A stretch of DNA of 57,308 bases from Rubrivivax sp. (GTDB taxonomy: Bacteria; Pseudomonadota; Gammaproteobacteria; Burkholderiales; Burkholderiaceae_C). The notes below the pieces were generated by a model. That model worked only from the letters and a program-made list of their open reading frames with translations, ran no database searches and had not been told where the DNA came from. Below are positions 39,121 through 47,751 of this stretch, piece after piece. Position numbers and translations under genes: made by a program. Within the stretch, counting starts at the first letter, position 1. Each line of letters opens with the position of its first letter. The stretch lies in contig JAEUPB010000062.1 in NCBI GenBank assembly GCA_016789955.1, positions 1-57,308 on the forward strand, written 5' to 3'.

Positions 39121-40401
39121 GTGACGGTGCTGCTCGGCTGCATCGCCGACGACACCACCGGCGCCACCGACCTCGCGAACAACCTCGTGCGCGGCGGCCT
39201 GCGCACGGTGCAGGCGATCGGCGTGCCCGATGCGCCGCTGGCCGACGAGGCCGACGCGGTGGTGGTGGCGCTGAAGTCCCGCACGATCCCCGCGGCCGAT
39301 GCGGTGGCGCAGTCGCTGGCCGCGTTGCGCTGGCTGCAGGCGCAAGGGGTCGAGCAGGTCTACTTCAAGGTCTGCTCGACCTTCGACTCCACGCCGGCCG
39401 GCAACATCGGCCCGGTCGCCGATGCGCTGCTCGACGCGCTCGGCAGCGACTTCACGATCGCCTGCCCCGCGTTCCCGGTCAACCAGCGCACGGTGTTCAA
39501 GGGCCACCTCTTCGTCGGCGACGTGCTGCTGTCCGACAGCGGCATGCGGCACCACCCGCTGACGCCGATGACCGACGCCAACCTCGTGCGCGTGCTGCAG
39601 GCGCAGACGCGGCGGCGCGTGGGGCTGGTGGCTTACGACGTGGTGGCGCGCGGGCCCGAGGCGATCTCGGCGCGCTTCGGCGCGCTGCGGTCCGAGGGCG
39701 TGCAGATGGCGATCGTCGATGCGATCTCCGACGACGACCTGATGCGTCTCGGCCCGGCGCTGGCAGCCATGCCGCTGATCGTCGCCGGATCGGGCGTGGC
39801 GATCGGGCTGCCGCAGAACTGGCGCTCGCGCGGGCAGCTCGACGATGCCGCGGTGGCCGATCGGCTGCCGCCGGCGCAGGGTCTGCGCGCGGTCGTTTCC
39901 GGCAGCTGTTCGGTGGCCACGAACGGACAGGTGGCGCGGTTCGTCGAGACGGGCCGGCCGACGTATGCCATCGATCCGCTGGCCATCGCTGCGGGCCGGG
40001 ATGTCGCGGCCGATGCCTTGCGGTCGCTCGGGCCGCACCTCGCCGGCGGGCCGGTGCTCGCCTACGCCACGGCCGAGCCGGCGCGCGTCGCGGCGGTGCA
40101 GCAGCGACTCGGTGTCGAGCACGCGGGCGCGCTGGTCGAGCAGACGATGTCGCGCATCGCCACCGGGCTGGTGCAGGCCGGCGTGCGGCAGCTCGTCGTG
40201 GCCGGCGGAGAGACCAGCGGCGCCGTCGTGCAGGCGCTGGGCGTGCGGCAGATGACGATCGGCCCGCAGATCGATCCCGGCGTGCCGTGGACCGCGGCGC
40301 GTTCGCCGGCGGCCGGTGGCGACGTCGTGCACCTTGCGCTGAAGTCGGGCAACTTCGGCCGGCCGGGCTTCTTCACCGACGCGTTCGCGCTGCTGCGATG
40401 A
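39121..40401 (+). CDS. otnK: 3-oxo-tetronate 4-kinase (OtnK, four-carbon acid sugar kinase)
   Basis: OtnK phosphorylates 3-oxo-tetronate at C4. The 426-residue protein starts with the DUF1537-type motif LLGCIADDTTGATDLANNLV, has YFKVCSTFDSTPAGNIGP and FPVNQRTVFKGHLFVGDVLL in the N-domain. The C-domain has VVSGSCSVATNGQV, LVVAGGETSGAV and the ending LKSGNFGRPGFFTDAF. I use GTG 39121 because GGAGGG lies seven bases upstream; an ATG at 39106 overlaps that ribosome site. Its TGA overlaps the next ATG. Confidence 0.94.
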   Translation: MTVLLGCIADDTTGATDLANNLVRGGLRTVQAIGVPDAPLADEADAVVVALKSRTIPAADAVAQSLAALRWLQAQGVEQVYFKVCSTFDSTPAGNIGPVADALLDALGSDFTIACPAFPVNQRTVFKGHLFVGDVLLSDSGMRHHPLTPMTDANLVRVLQAQTRRRVGLVAYDVVARGPEAISARFGALRSEGVQMAIVDAISDDDLMRLGPALAAMPLIVAGSGVAIGLPQNWRSRGQLDDAAVADRLPPAQGLRAVVSGSCSVATNGQVARFVETGRPTYAIDPLAIAAGRDVAADALRSLGPHLAGGPVLAYATAEPARVAAVQQRLGVEHAGALVEQTMSRIATGLVQAGVRQLVVAGGETSGAVVQALGVRQMTIGPQIDPGVPWTAARSPAAGGDVVHLALKSGNFGRPGFFTDAFALLR

Positions 40402-41060
40402 CCTCGCCGGAGTCCGAGCACGCGTTGCGCGCCGCGATCTGCCGCGTCGGCGCGTCGCTGCACGCGCGCGGCTATGCGCACGCCACGGCCGGCAACATCA
40501 GCGTGCGCATCGGCGACGGCTACCTGATCACGCCCACCGATGCCTGTCTGGGCACGCTGGAGCCGCAGCGGCTGGCCGCCGTGGACGCGCACGGGCAGCA
40601 GACCGGCGGCGACCGCGCCTCCAAGACGCTGGCGCTGCACCGGCGCATCTACGACGCGGATCCCGAGGCCCGCTGCGTGATCCACACGCACGCCACGCAC
40701 CTGGTCGCGCTGGCGCTGGCCGGCGTCTGGTCTGAGGCCGACGTGGTGCCGCCGATCACGCCGTACTACGTGATGAAGGTCGGGCATGTGCCGCTGGTGC
40801 CGTACCACCGGCCCGGCGATCCGGCGGCGGCCGAGCAGGTGGCCGAGCGCATCCGCACGTCGCGCCAGCGCGGCACACCGATCCGCGCCGTGCTGCTCGA
40901 CCGCCTCGGCCCGGTGGTCTGGCACGCCGACCCGGACAGCGCCAGCGCCGTGCTCGAGGAGCTCGAGGAGACCGCCCGTCTGTGGCTGATGACGCGGCCC
41001 GCGCCGCTGCCCGACGACCGCATCGATGAACTGCGCCGCCACTTCGGCGCTCGATGGTGA
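40398..41060 (+). CDS. otnC: 3-oxo-tetronate 4-phosphate decarboxylase (OtnC, class II aldolase family)
   Basis: OtnC decarboxylates 3-oxo-tetronate 4-phosphate to dihydroxyacetone phosphate, linking the pathway to glycolysis. The 220-residue class II aldolase-fold protein has [30 protein letters not shown] and the zinc motif CVIHTHATH. The downstream third ligand region is [12 protein letters not shown]. The start overlaps otnK by four bases and it ends four bases before the otnI ATG. Confidence 0.92.
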   Translation: MTSPESEHALRAAICRVGASLHARGYAHATAGNISVRIGDGYLITPTDACLGTLEPQRLAAVDAHGQQTGGDRASKTLALHRRIYDADPEARCVIHTHATHLVALALAGVWSEADVVPPITPYYVMKVGHVPLVPYHRPGDPAAAEQVAERIRTSRQRGTPIRAVLLDRLGPVVWHADPDSASAVLEELEETARLWLMTRPAPLPDDRIDELRRHFGARW

Positions 41061-41064
41061 CCGC

Positions 41065-41868
41065 ATGCCCCGATTCGCCGCCAACCTCTCGATGCTCTAT
41101 CCCGAGCACGACTTTCTCGACCGGCACGCTGCCGCGGCCGCCGACGGCTTCGCCGCGGTCGAGTTCCTGTTCCCCTATGCCCACCCGGCTGCCGAGCTCG
41201 CGGCGCGGCTCCAGGCGCACGGCCTGCAGCAGGTGCTGTTCAACGCGCCGCCCGGTGACTGGGATCGCGGCGAGCGCGGCATGGCCTGCCTGCCCGGGCG
41301 CGAAGCCGAGTTCCGTTCGGGCATCGGGCGTGCGCTGGAGTACGCAGAGGCGCTGTCCTGCCCGCGCATCCACGTGATGGCCGGCCTGGCGCCCGAGGGC
41401 GTGGAGCGGGCTCGCCTGCAGGCCACCTACGAAGCCAACCTCGCGTGGGCCGCGGGGCAGGCCGCGACCGCCGGCCGCGACGTGCTGATCGAGCCGATCA
41501 ATACGCGCGACATCCCGCGCTTCTTCCTGAACCGGCAGGACGAGGCCCATCGCATCGTGCAGGACATCGGGGCGCCGAACCTCAAGGTTCAGATGGACCT
41601 GTACCACTGCCAGATCGTCGAAGGCGACGTGGCGATGAAGCTGCGCCAGTACCTGCCCACCGGCCGGGTCGGCCACCTGCAGATCGCCGGCGTGCCGATG
41701 CGCCACGAGCCCGACCTGGGCGAGCTGAACCACGACTTCCTGTTCGGCGTGATCGACGAGCTGGGCTTCCTCGGCTGGATCGGCTGCGAGTACCGGCCGG
41801 CGGCCGGCACGGCAGCCGGAGGCACCACGCGCGGACTGGGCTGGTACGCGCGAGCGCGCGGCGGCTGA
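41065..41868 (+). CDS. otnI: 2-oxo-tetronate isomerase (OtnI, hydroxypyruvate isomerase family)
   Basis: OtnI interconverts 2-oxo- and 3-oxo-tetronate. The 267-residue TIM-barrel protein begins [18 protein letters not shown], typical of the Hyi family. It keeps the metal ligands in [39 protein letters not shown] and GCEYRP. Older annotations would call this hydroxypyruvate isomerase; the otnK/otnC/ltnD linkage favours OtnI. It ends the operon, converging on the GGDEF gene after 16 bases. Confidence 0.93.
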   Translation: MPRFAANLSMLYPEHDFLDRHAAAAADGFAAVEFLFPYAHPAAELAARLQAHGLQQVLFNAPPGDWDRGERGMACLPGREAEFRSGIGRALEYAEALSCPRIHVMAGLAPEGVERARLQATYEANLAWAAGQAATAGRDVLIEPINTRDIPRFFLNRQDEAHRIVQDIGAPNLKVQMDLYHCQIVEGDVAMKLRQYLPTGRVGHLQIAGVPMRHEPDLGELNHDFLFGVIDELGFLGWIGCEYRPAAGTAAGGTTRGLGWYARARGG

Positions 41869-41884
41869 AGCCCGCGGGGCCGCT

Positions 41885-43651
41885 TCAGCCTGGTGCGGCG
41901 GCGGCCTCGTCGGCCATCATCACCCGCGCACGGCCGGCGGCCTTGGCGGCATACAGCGCGGCGTCGGCGCGCTGCAGCAGGCCTTCGAGGGTCTCGTGGT
42001 CACCGAGCCAGGTGGCCGTGCCGGCGGAGAATGCCGACGTGTAGGCGCTCGCGCGGCCCTCGAACACGATGGCGCGGAACTGCACCAGCAGCAGCCGCAG
42101 CCGCTGCGCCGCCTGGGCCGCGGAGGCGTCCGCCATCAGCAGCACGAACTCCTCGCCACCGTAGCGGCAGGCGATGTCGCCGGCACGGGTCTGGCGCTGC
42201 AGCAGCGCGGCGAAGCGGCGCAGCACCGTGTCGCCGGCGTCGTGCCCGTGGCGGTCGTTGACCTGCTTGAAGTGGTCGAGGTCGATCAATGCCGCGGCCA
42301 CCGATCCGCCGCGGCGACGTTGCGCCATCAGCAGCCGCGCACCGGCCTCGAACAGGTGGCGGCGATTGGGCAGCCCCGTGAGCGGATCCTCGAGCGCATG
42401 CGCCATCAGCTGCCGCTTCAGGCGCTCGTTCTCCTCGGCCTCCGCGCGCAGCGAGGCGTTCAGGCCCTCGAGCGCGGTGGCCATCTGGCGGGCGCTGTCG
42501 CGCTCCCACTCCGCCTGCCGCAGCCGGTGCGCGATCTGCAGGCTCAAGCGGCGCGAGCGGGCGGCACGGCCGAGCAGGTCCTCGTACAGGGCGAATGCCT
42601 CCTGCAGCAGCGCGTGGGCCTGCGCAGGGTCGCCGACCGCCGCGGCGGCGCTGGACGCCGTGCGCAGCAACTCGACCTGGTCGATCGGGAGGCTCACCTG
42701 CTCGCCGCCGGCCGCCAGCACGACACGGCGCTCGAGGCACATCGCCAGCGCGCCGGCCGGGTCGTCGCGGGCCAGCCGGATCTTGCCGATCAGCGTCACG
42801 CGGGCAGTGGCGAGTTCGTTGGTCAGCGCGCCGCTGTACAGCTCGCGGGCCAGCAGCGCGTCGGCCTCGTCGATCAGGCCGTTGGCCAGCAACGCCATTG
42901 CGATCTCGTCGTCGCGCTGCAAGGCCGGCGGATCGTCCTCGCGGATCTGCGGGATCAGGTGCTCGCGCGCCACGGCCAGGGCCCGCACCGGCTCGCCGCG
43001 CAGGCACAGGCACTGCACGAGGTTGCCGGCGGCGAAGATCCGCAGCCGTCGCGACTCGAGACGGCAGGCTCCGGCCACCGCCTCTTCCAGCAGCAGCTGC
43101 GCGTCCTCGAGGTTGTAGAGATCCGACTCGTACGAGCCGAGGTTGCTCAATGCGTTGACGACGAGGCTGTCGAGCCCGGTGCGGCGCGCGAGGTGCAGCG
43201 CCTGGTACAGGGCGTCCAGCGCGGCTTCGGCCCGGCCCAGCATCGATTCGACGATGCCCAGCGCCGCGGCGGTGAGGTAGGCGTCGGCATCGGGGCGTCG
43301 GTCGGCGCGCCGATGCAGCGCGAGCAGGCGTTCCTGAGACTCCGTGAGCTGCCCGAGCCGCCGCGTGCGCTGGGCCTGGACGTGCTCCAGCAGGTCGCGC
43401 AGCCTCGGTGGCGGCGCCGGGCCGGCCATCAACAGGGCCCGCGACAGCGAGGCATCGGCGTCGTCGACCGTGGCGTCGCGGTACTGCACCAGCGCGCCGA
43501 GGGCCCAGGCGCAGGCCCGGCGCGCCGGTGCGGCTGCGTCGTCGTCCGCGATTGCCTGCGCGCGGCACAGCGCCTCGACGCCGTCGGCGAGCCCGGCGGC
43601 GAGGGCAGCGTCGAGTTCGTCGTCGCGGTCGAGGGACGTCGCTACGGGCAT
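41885..43651 (-). CDS. TPR-domain diguanylate cyclase (GGDEF)
   Basis: The 588-residue soluble protein makes cyclic di-GMP. Residues about 30-390 are helical TPR-like repeats (ALDALYQALHLARRTG; ALLQEAFALYEDLL), followed by a coiled-coil (about 395-430) and a GGDEF domain (about 435-588) with DPLTGLPNRR, DLDHFKQVND and the active loop GGEEF (498-502). The inhibitory RxxD site is intact (R489-D492). No signal peptide or membrane helix is seen from ATG 43651; the frame stays open upstream to 43816 but that part looks non-coding. It diverges from mla across about 224 bases. Confidence 0.9.
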   Translation of the reverse strand: MPVATSLDRDDELDAALAAGLADGVEALCRAQAIADDDAAAPARRACAWALGALVQYRDATVDDADASLSRALLMAGPAPPPRLRDLLEHVQAQRTRRLGQLTESQERLLALHRRADRRPDADAYLTAAALGIVESMLGRAEAALDALYQALHLARRTGLDSLVVNALSNLGSYESDLYNLEDAQLLLEEAVAGACRLESRRLRIFAAGNLVQCLCLRGEPVRALAVAREHLIPQIREDDPPALQRDDEIAMALLANGLIDEADALLARELYSGALTNELATARVTLIGKIRLARDDPAGALAMCLERRVVLAAGGEQVSLPIDQVELLRTASSAAAAVGDPAQAHALLQEAFALYEDLLGRAARSRRLSLQIAHRLRQAEWERDSARQMATALEGLNASLRAEAEENERLKRQLMAHALEDPLTGLPNRRHLFEAGARLLMAQRRRGGSVAAALIDLDHFKQVNDRHGHDAGDTVLRRFAALLQRQTRAGDIACRYGGEEFVLLMADASAAQAAQRLRLLLVQFRAIVFEGRASAYTSAFSAGTATWLGDHETLEGLLQRADAALYAAKAAGRARVMMADEAAAAPG

Positions 43652-43875
43652 GGCGTGGCACCCGGGCACGCGCCCGGTCTCGGCGATATCGGCAGATTGC
43701 GCCGCCGCTGGAGGGCGCTTCGGCCCCGCGCGGCGATCATGTCTGCACAGTGTCGGGGCCTGGACAGATGGAAACGAAGCGGAAACCTCCCCCAAACGCA
43801 TGCTCGTAAACCCCATGCGACAATGAAATCCTCCTCACAGTTTCCAGCGCGGGACCGCCTGCGCGACGGCTCCGC

Positions 43876-44685
43876 TTGGCTCCTGCCGACAAGTTCATCG
43901 AGATCGACCACGTCACGTTCGGGTACGACGCGCGTCGCACCATCCTGAACGACGTCTCGCTGAACTTCGCGCGCGGCAAGGTCACCGCCATCCTGGGCGG
44001 CTCGGGCTGCGGCAAGACCACGCTGCTGCGCCTGATCGGCGGCGTGCACGCCGCCAGCCAGGGCCGGGTGGTGTTCGACGGCGAGCTGATCAATGCGCGC
44101 GACCGGGTGCAGCTCTACCGCATCCGCCGCCGCCTGGGCATGCTGTTCCAGTTCGGTGCGCTGTTCACTGACCTTTCGGTGTTCGAGAACGTCGCGTTCC
44201 CGCTGCGCGAACAGACCGAGCTGCCCGAGTCGATGATCCGAGACATCGTGCTGATGAAGCTGAACGCGGTCGGCCTGCGCGGCGCCGCCAAGCTGCGCAT
44301 CGCGGAGATCTCGGGCGGCATGGGGCGCCGCGTGGCGCTGGCGCGCGCGATCGCGCTGGACCCCGAAGTCATCATGTACGACGAGCCCTTTGCCGGGCTC
44401 GATCCGATCTCGATGGGCGTGGCCGCCAACCTGATCCGCAAGCTCAACGACACCACCGGCGCCACGTCGCTCATCGTTTCGCACGACGTGCAGGAGTGCT
44501 TCGCGATCTGCGACTACGCGTACCTGCTGTCCTCCGGCGGCCGGGTCGTCGCGCACGGCAAGCCGGCCGAGCTGAACGCCTCCGACGACCCCGAGGTGCG
44601 CCAGTTCATCCGCGGCGAGCCTGACGGCCCGGTGCGCTTCCACTACCCGGCCCAACCGTTCGCGGCCGACCTTGGCCTGGGCTGA
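43876..44685 (+). CDS. mlaF: Phospholipid ABC transporter ATPase MlaF
   Basis: MlaF powers the MlaFEDB complex that moves phospholipids between the inner membrane and MlaC, keeping outer-membrane asymmetry. The 269-residue protein has Walker A GGSGCGKT (41-48), MLFQFGALFTDLSVFENVAFPL, signature ISGGMGRRVALARA, Walker B VIMYDEPFAGLDP and the switch SHDV. The proposed start is a TTG at 43876; no better ATG or GTG lies near, so the N-terminus is uncertain by a few residues. mlaE follows after four bases. Confidence 0.93.
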   Translation: MAPADKFIEIDHVTFGYDARRTILNDVSLNFARGKVTAILGGSGCGKTTLLRLIGGVHAASQGRVVFDGELINARDRVQLYRIRRRLGMLFQFGALFTDLSVFENVAFPLREQTELPESMIRDIVLMKLNAVGLRGAAKLRIAEISGGMGRRVALARAIALDPEVIMYDEPFAGLDPISMGVAANLIRKLNDTTGATSLIVSHDVQECFAICDYAYLLSSGGRVVAHGKPAELNASDDPEVRQFIRGEPDGPVRFHYPAQPFAADLGLG

Positions 44686-44689
44686 CACG

Positions 44690-45469
44690 ATGGAACACGT
44701 CGCCTCGATCGGCCGATTCACGCTGCGCTGGCTGCAGGCGCTGGGCCACGCGGCCTACTTCTTCGTCGACCTGCTGCGCTTCACGCCGGCCGCGCTGCGC
44801 CGCTTCTCGCTGGTGGTCACGCAGATCCACGCCATCGGTAACCGATCACTGGTGATCATCGTGGCCTCGGGCCTGGCGGTCGGCTTCGTGCTGGCGCTGC
44901 AGATGTACTACGCGCTGGTGCCCTACGGCGCCGACGAGAGCCTGGGCCTGGTGGTGAACCTGTCGCTGGTTCGCGAACTGGGGCCGGTGGTCACGGCGCT
45001 GCTGTTCGCGGGCCGCGCGGGCACCTCGCTCACCGCGGAGATCGGCCTGATGAAGGCCGGCGAGCAGCTCGCGGCGATGGAGCTGATGGCCGTCGATCCG
45101 CGCAGCCGCGTGCTGGCGCCCCGGTTCATCGGCGGCGTGATTTCGATGCCCATCCTGGCGGTGCTGTTCTCCGCGATCGGCATCATCGGGGCCTATGTCG
45201 TCGCCGTGCTGCTGATCGGCGTTGACGCCGGATCGTTCTGGTCGGTGATGCAGGGTCGGGTGAGCTTCGTGCGCGATGTCGGCAACGGCATCGTCAAGAG
45301 CATCGCCTTCGGCGTGGTGTGCACCTTCGTGGCGCTTTACCAGGGCCACGAGACCACGGCGACGCCGGAAGGCGTGGCCTACGCGACCACCCGCACGGTG
45401 GTGATCGCGTCGCTGGCGGTGCTGGGGCTGGATTTCATCCTCACGGCGCTGATGTTCTCGACGCCCTGA
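44690..45469 (+). CDS. mlaE: Phospholipid ABC transporter permease MlaE
   Basis: MlaE is the membrane subunit of the complex. The 259-residue protein has an amphipathic N-terminal region, five to six membrane segments and the family core LVRELGPVVTALLFAGRAGTSLTAEIGLMKAGEQLAAMELM, containing the coupling helix that touches MlaF. A conserved ending AYATTRTVVIASLAVLGLDFILTALMF follows. It lies between mlaF and mlaD, in the standard order. Confidence 0.95.
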   Translation: MEHVASIGRFTLRWLQALGHAAYFFVDLLRFTPAALRRFSLVVTQIHAIGNRSLVIIVASGLAVGFVLALQMYYALVPYGADESLGLVVNLSLVRELGPVVTALLFAGRAGTSLTAEIGLMKAGEQLAAMELMAVDPRSRVLAPRFIGGVISMPILAVLFSAIGIIGAYVVAVLLIGVDAGSFWSVMQGRVSFVRDVGNGIVKSIAFGVVCTFVALYQGHETTATPEGVAYATTRTVVIASLAVLGLDFILTALMFSTP

Positions 45470-45502
45470 CGGCATCGGGAGTCGCGTCGCGAAGGGAACA
45501 CG

Positions 45503-45988
45503 ATGGCAAGAAGAAACATTGAAGTGCTGGTCGGGCTGTTCGTGCTGCTGGGCATCGGCGGGCTGCTGTTCCTGGCGTTGAAGACGGCCAACCTCGGCAA
45601 CATCGGGCGTGGCTCCACGTACACGCTGCAGGCCCGGTTCGACAACATCGGCGGCCTGAAGGTGCGAGCGCCAGTGCGCAGCGCCGGCGTCACGGTGGGC
45701 AACGTCACGGCGATCGGGCTGGACCCGAAGACCTACCAGGGCGTGGTCACGCTGGAAGTGCAGCGCAGCTACCAGTTCCCGAAGGACACGTCGGCCAAGA
45801 TCCTGACCGCTGGCCTGCTCGGCGACCAGTACATCGGCCTGGAGCCCGGTGGCGACGACAAGAACCTCGAGTCCGGCCAGACCATCGCGCAGACGCAGTC
45901 TGCGGTGGTGCTGGAAAACCTGATCGGGCAGTTCCTCACCGGCAAGGCGGCCGACGCCGGCAGCGCGGCCAGCGGAGCGGCGAAGTGA
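45503..45988 (+). CDS. mlaD: MlaD, MCE-domain phospholipid-binding subunit
   Basis: MlaD is anchored by one N-terminal helix (about 6-27, VLVGLFVLLGIGGLLFLALK) and forms a periplasmic hexameric MCE ring. The 161-residue protein has a single MCE domain (about 38-115: YTLQARFDNIGGLKVRAPVRSAGVTVG, then AGLLGDQYIGLEPGG) and a short helical tail with LIGQFLTG. The length is standard. A GAAGGGAA ribosome site precedes the ATG. Its TGA overlaps the mlaA GTG. Confidence 0.95.
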   Translation: MARRNIEVLVGLFVLLGIGGLLFLALKTANLGNIGRGSTYTLQARFDNIGGLKVRAPVRSAGVTVGNVTAIGLDPKTYQGVVTLEVQRSYQFPKDTSAKILTAGLLGDQYIGLEPGGDDKNLESGQTIAQTQSAVVLENLIGQFLTGKAADAGSAASGAAK

Positions 45989-46767
45989 AGCGCCTGCGGC
46001 ACGGCCTCGCCGCCGTCCTGGTCGCAGCGGCCGTGGTGGTCTCCGCGGGATGCGCCACCGTGCCGGCCGATGGCGCGGCGCAGCCCGCCCGGGCCACGGT
46101 GCCGCAGGATCCGTGGGAGGCCTTCAACCGCAAGGTCTTCGCCTTCAATGAAGCCATCGACGAGGTGGTGCTCAAGCCGGTGGCCGAGGCGTACCGCGCC
46201 GCCGTGCCGGCCCTCGTGCGCCAGGGCGTGAGCAACTTCTTCGGCAACATCGGCGATGTGTGGTCGAGTGCCAACCAGTTCCTGCAGGGCAAGGTGCAGC
46301 ACGGGCTGGAGATGGGCATGCGTGTGGCCGCCAACACCGTCTTCGGCATCGGCGGGCTGCTCGACCCGGCCACCGAGTTCGGGCTGGTCAAGCGCCCGGA
46401 GGACTTCGGGCAGACACTGGCGGTCTGGGGCGTCGGCAACGGGCCGTATCTGGTGTTGCCGTTGCTCGGGCCCTCGACGCTGCGCGACACCGCGGTGCTG
46501 CCGCTGGACCGCTATGCCACCTCGCAGACCCGCTGGATCGGCGACACGGGCGACTACTGGTTGCTGTCCTTGCAGGTGGTGCAGCTGCGCACGGAACTTC
46601 TGGAGGCGACGCAACTCGTGGATCAGGCGTCCCTGGACAAGTACAGCTTCATCCGCGACGCGTGGCTGGCGCGCCGTCTCGACCAGATCTACGACGGCTC
46701 GCCGCCGCTGGAGACCTTCGACGACGACGAGCCGAAGAAGCCGGCCACCCCGCCGCCTTCGAAGTAA
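45985..46767 (+). CDS. mlaA: Outer-membrane lipoprotein MlaA (VacJ)
   Basis: MlaA extracts mislocalised phospholipids from the outer leaflet, together with a porin. The 260-residue protein has a signal with lipobox SAGC (Cys23), then DPWEAFNRKVFAFNEAIDEVVLKPVAEAY and VSNFFGNIGDVWSSANQFLQGK. FGIGGLLDPATEFGL, FGQTLAVWGVGNGPYLVLPLLGPSTLRD and a Pro/Lys tail complete the family pattern. The gene lies between mlaD and mlaC, as in betaproteobacteria, rather than elsewhere as in E. coli. Confidence 0.95.
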   Translation: MKRLRHGLAAVLVAAAVVVSAGCATVPADGAAQPARATVPQDPWEAFNRKVFAFNEAIDEVVLKPVAEAYRAAVPALVRQGVSNFFGNIGDVWSSANQFLQGKVQHGLEMGMRVAANTVFGIGGLLDPATEFGLVKRPEDFGQTLAVWGVGNGPYLVLPLLGPSTLRDTAVLPLDRYATSQTRWIGDTGDYWLLSLQVVQLRTELLEATQLVDQASLDKYSFIRDAWLARRLDQIYDGSPPLETFDDDEPKKPATPPPSK

Positions 46768-46835
46768 ACGAAACCCCGGCCACCGCGTTGTGGCCCAGGC
46801 CCGCGACACTCGCGCGGCTTCATGAAAGGACTTCC

Positions 46836-47465
46836 GTGTTGAATCGCTGGATCTCGAGATGGGCCCAGGCCCTGGCGGCCGGTCTGATCGCCGTGGCCGC
46901 CGCGGCCCCCGCGCATGCCGATGGCGAGGCAGAGGCGCTGGTCAAGAGGATCGCCGCCGATGTCATCGATGGTGCCAAGTCCGACAAGGCGATCCAGGGC
47001 GGCGACGTCAGCAAGGTCATCGCGCTGGTCGATGCCAAGGTGATGCCCAGCGTCAACTTCGAGGCCATGACGCGTTCGGCCGTCGGCCCCAAGTGGCGCG
47101 AGGCCACGCCCGAACAGCGCGCCAAGCTGCAGGGCGAGTTCAAGACGCTGCTGGTGCGCGTCTATGCCGGCGCGCTGACGCAGATCAGCGACCGCACGGT
47201 CGAGGTCACCAAGACGCAGCCGGTGCCCAACAGCCAGCAGGTGGTGGTTCAGAGCGAAGTGCGCGGCAAGGGCGAGCCGATCAAGCTCGACTACCGCCTC
47301 GACAAGGGCGACGCCGGCTGGAAGATCATCGACGTCAACGTCGGTGGCATCTGGCTCGTGACCAGCTACCGCTCGCAGTTCGGGCAGGAACTGGCCAACG
47401 GCGGCATCGACTCGCTGATCGCCAAGCTGGCCGAGCGCAACAAGGCCGCCGGCTCGAAGAGCTGA
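46836..47465 (+). CDS. mlaC: Periplasmic phospholipid-binding protein MlaC
   Basis: MlaC shuttles phospholipid between MlaA and the MlaD ring. The 209-residue precursor starts at GTG 46836 with AAGGA five bases upstream and has a cleavable signal ending AHA. The Tol-Tol-Ttg2 domain is complete: VDAKVMPSVNFEAMTRSAVGPKWREATPEQRAKL, FKTLLVRVYAGAL, and WKIIDVNVGGIWLVTSYRSQF. It follows mlaA by 68 bases and precedes mlaB by 16. Confidence 0.94.
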   Translation: MLNRWISRWAQALAAGLIAVAAAAPAHADGEAEALVKRIAADVIDGAKSDKAIQGGDVSKVIALVDAKVMPSVNFEAMTRSAVGPKWREATPEQRAKLQGEFKTLLVRVYAGALTQISDRTVEVTKTQPVPNSQQVVVQSEVRGKGEPIKLDYRLDKGDAGWKIIDVNVGGIWLVTSYRSQFGQELANGGIDSLIAKLAERNKAAGSKS

Positions 47466-47481
47466 GCGCGGGCAACGGGCG

Positions 47482-47751
47482 ATGAAGCTACCGGCCGCCG
47501 CATCGATCGAGCAGGGCAGCGAGATGCTGGGCCTGCTCGACGCGGCGCTGGCCGCTGAGAGCGCCGGCACGCTGTCCATCGATGCCTCGGCGCTTGCGAA
47601 CTTCGACACCTCCACGCTGGCGCTGCTGCTCGAGGCGCAACGACGCGCCAAGGCGCAGGGGCGCGAGATCACGGTCAACGGCGTGCCGCACAAGCTGGTG
47701 GAGCTGGCGCGCCTCTACGGCGTCGAGGAACTGTTGCCGCTGGCGGAGTAG
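47482..47751 (+). CDS. mlaB: MlaB, STAS-domain protein of the Mla complex
   Basis: MlaB is a small cytoplasmic STAS-domain protein that binds and stabilises MlaF. The 89-residue product has the STAS core LSIDASALANFDTSTLALLLEAQRRAKAQGREITVNG, with the Asp-Thr-Ser phosphorylation-type loop, and ends GVEELLPLAE. It closes the mla operon. Its last 37 bases overlap the 3' end of hexR on the opposite strand. Confidence 0.9.
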   Translation: MKLPAAASIEQGSEMLGLLDAALAAESAGTLSIDASALANFDTSTLALLLEAQRRAKAQGREITVNGVPHKLVELARLYGVEELLPLAE

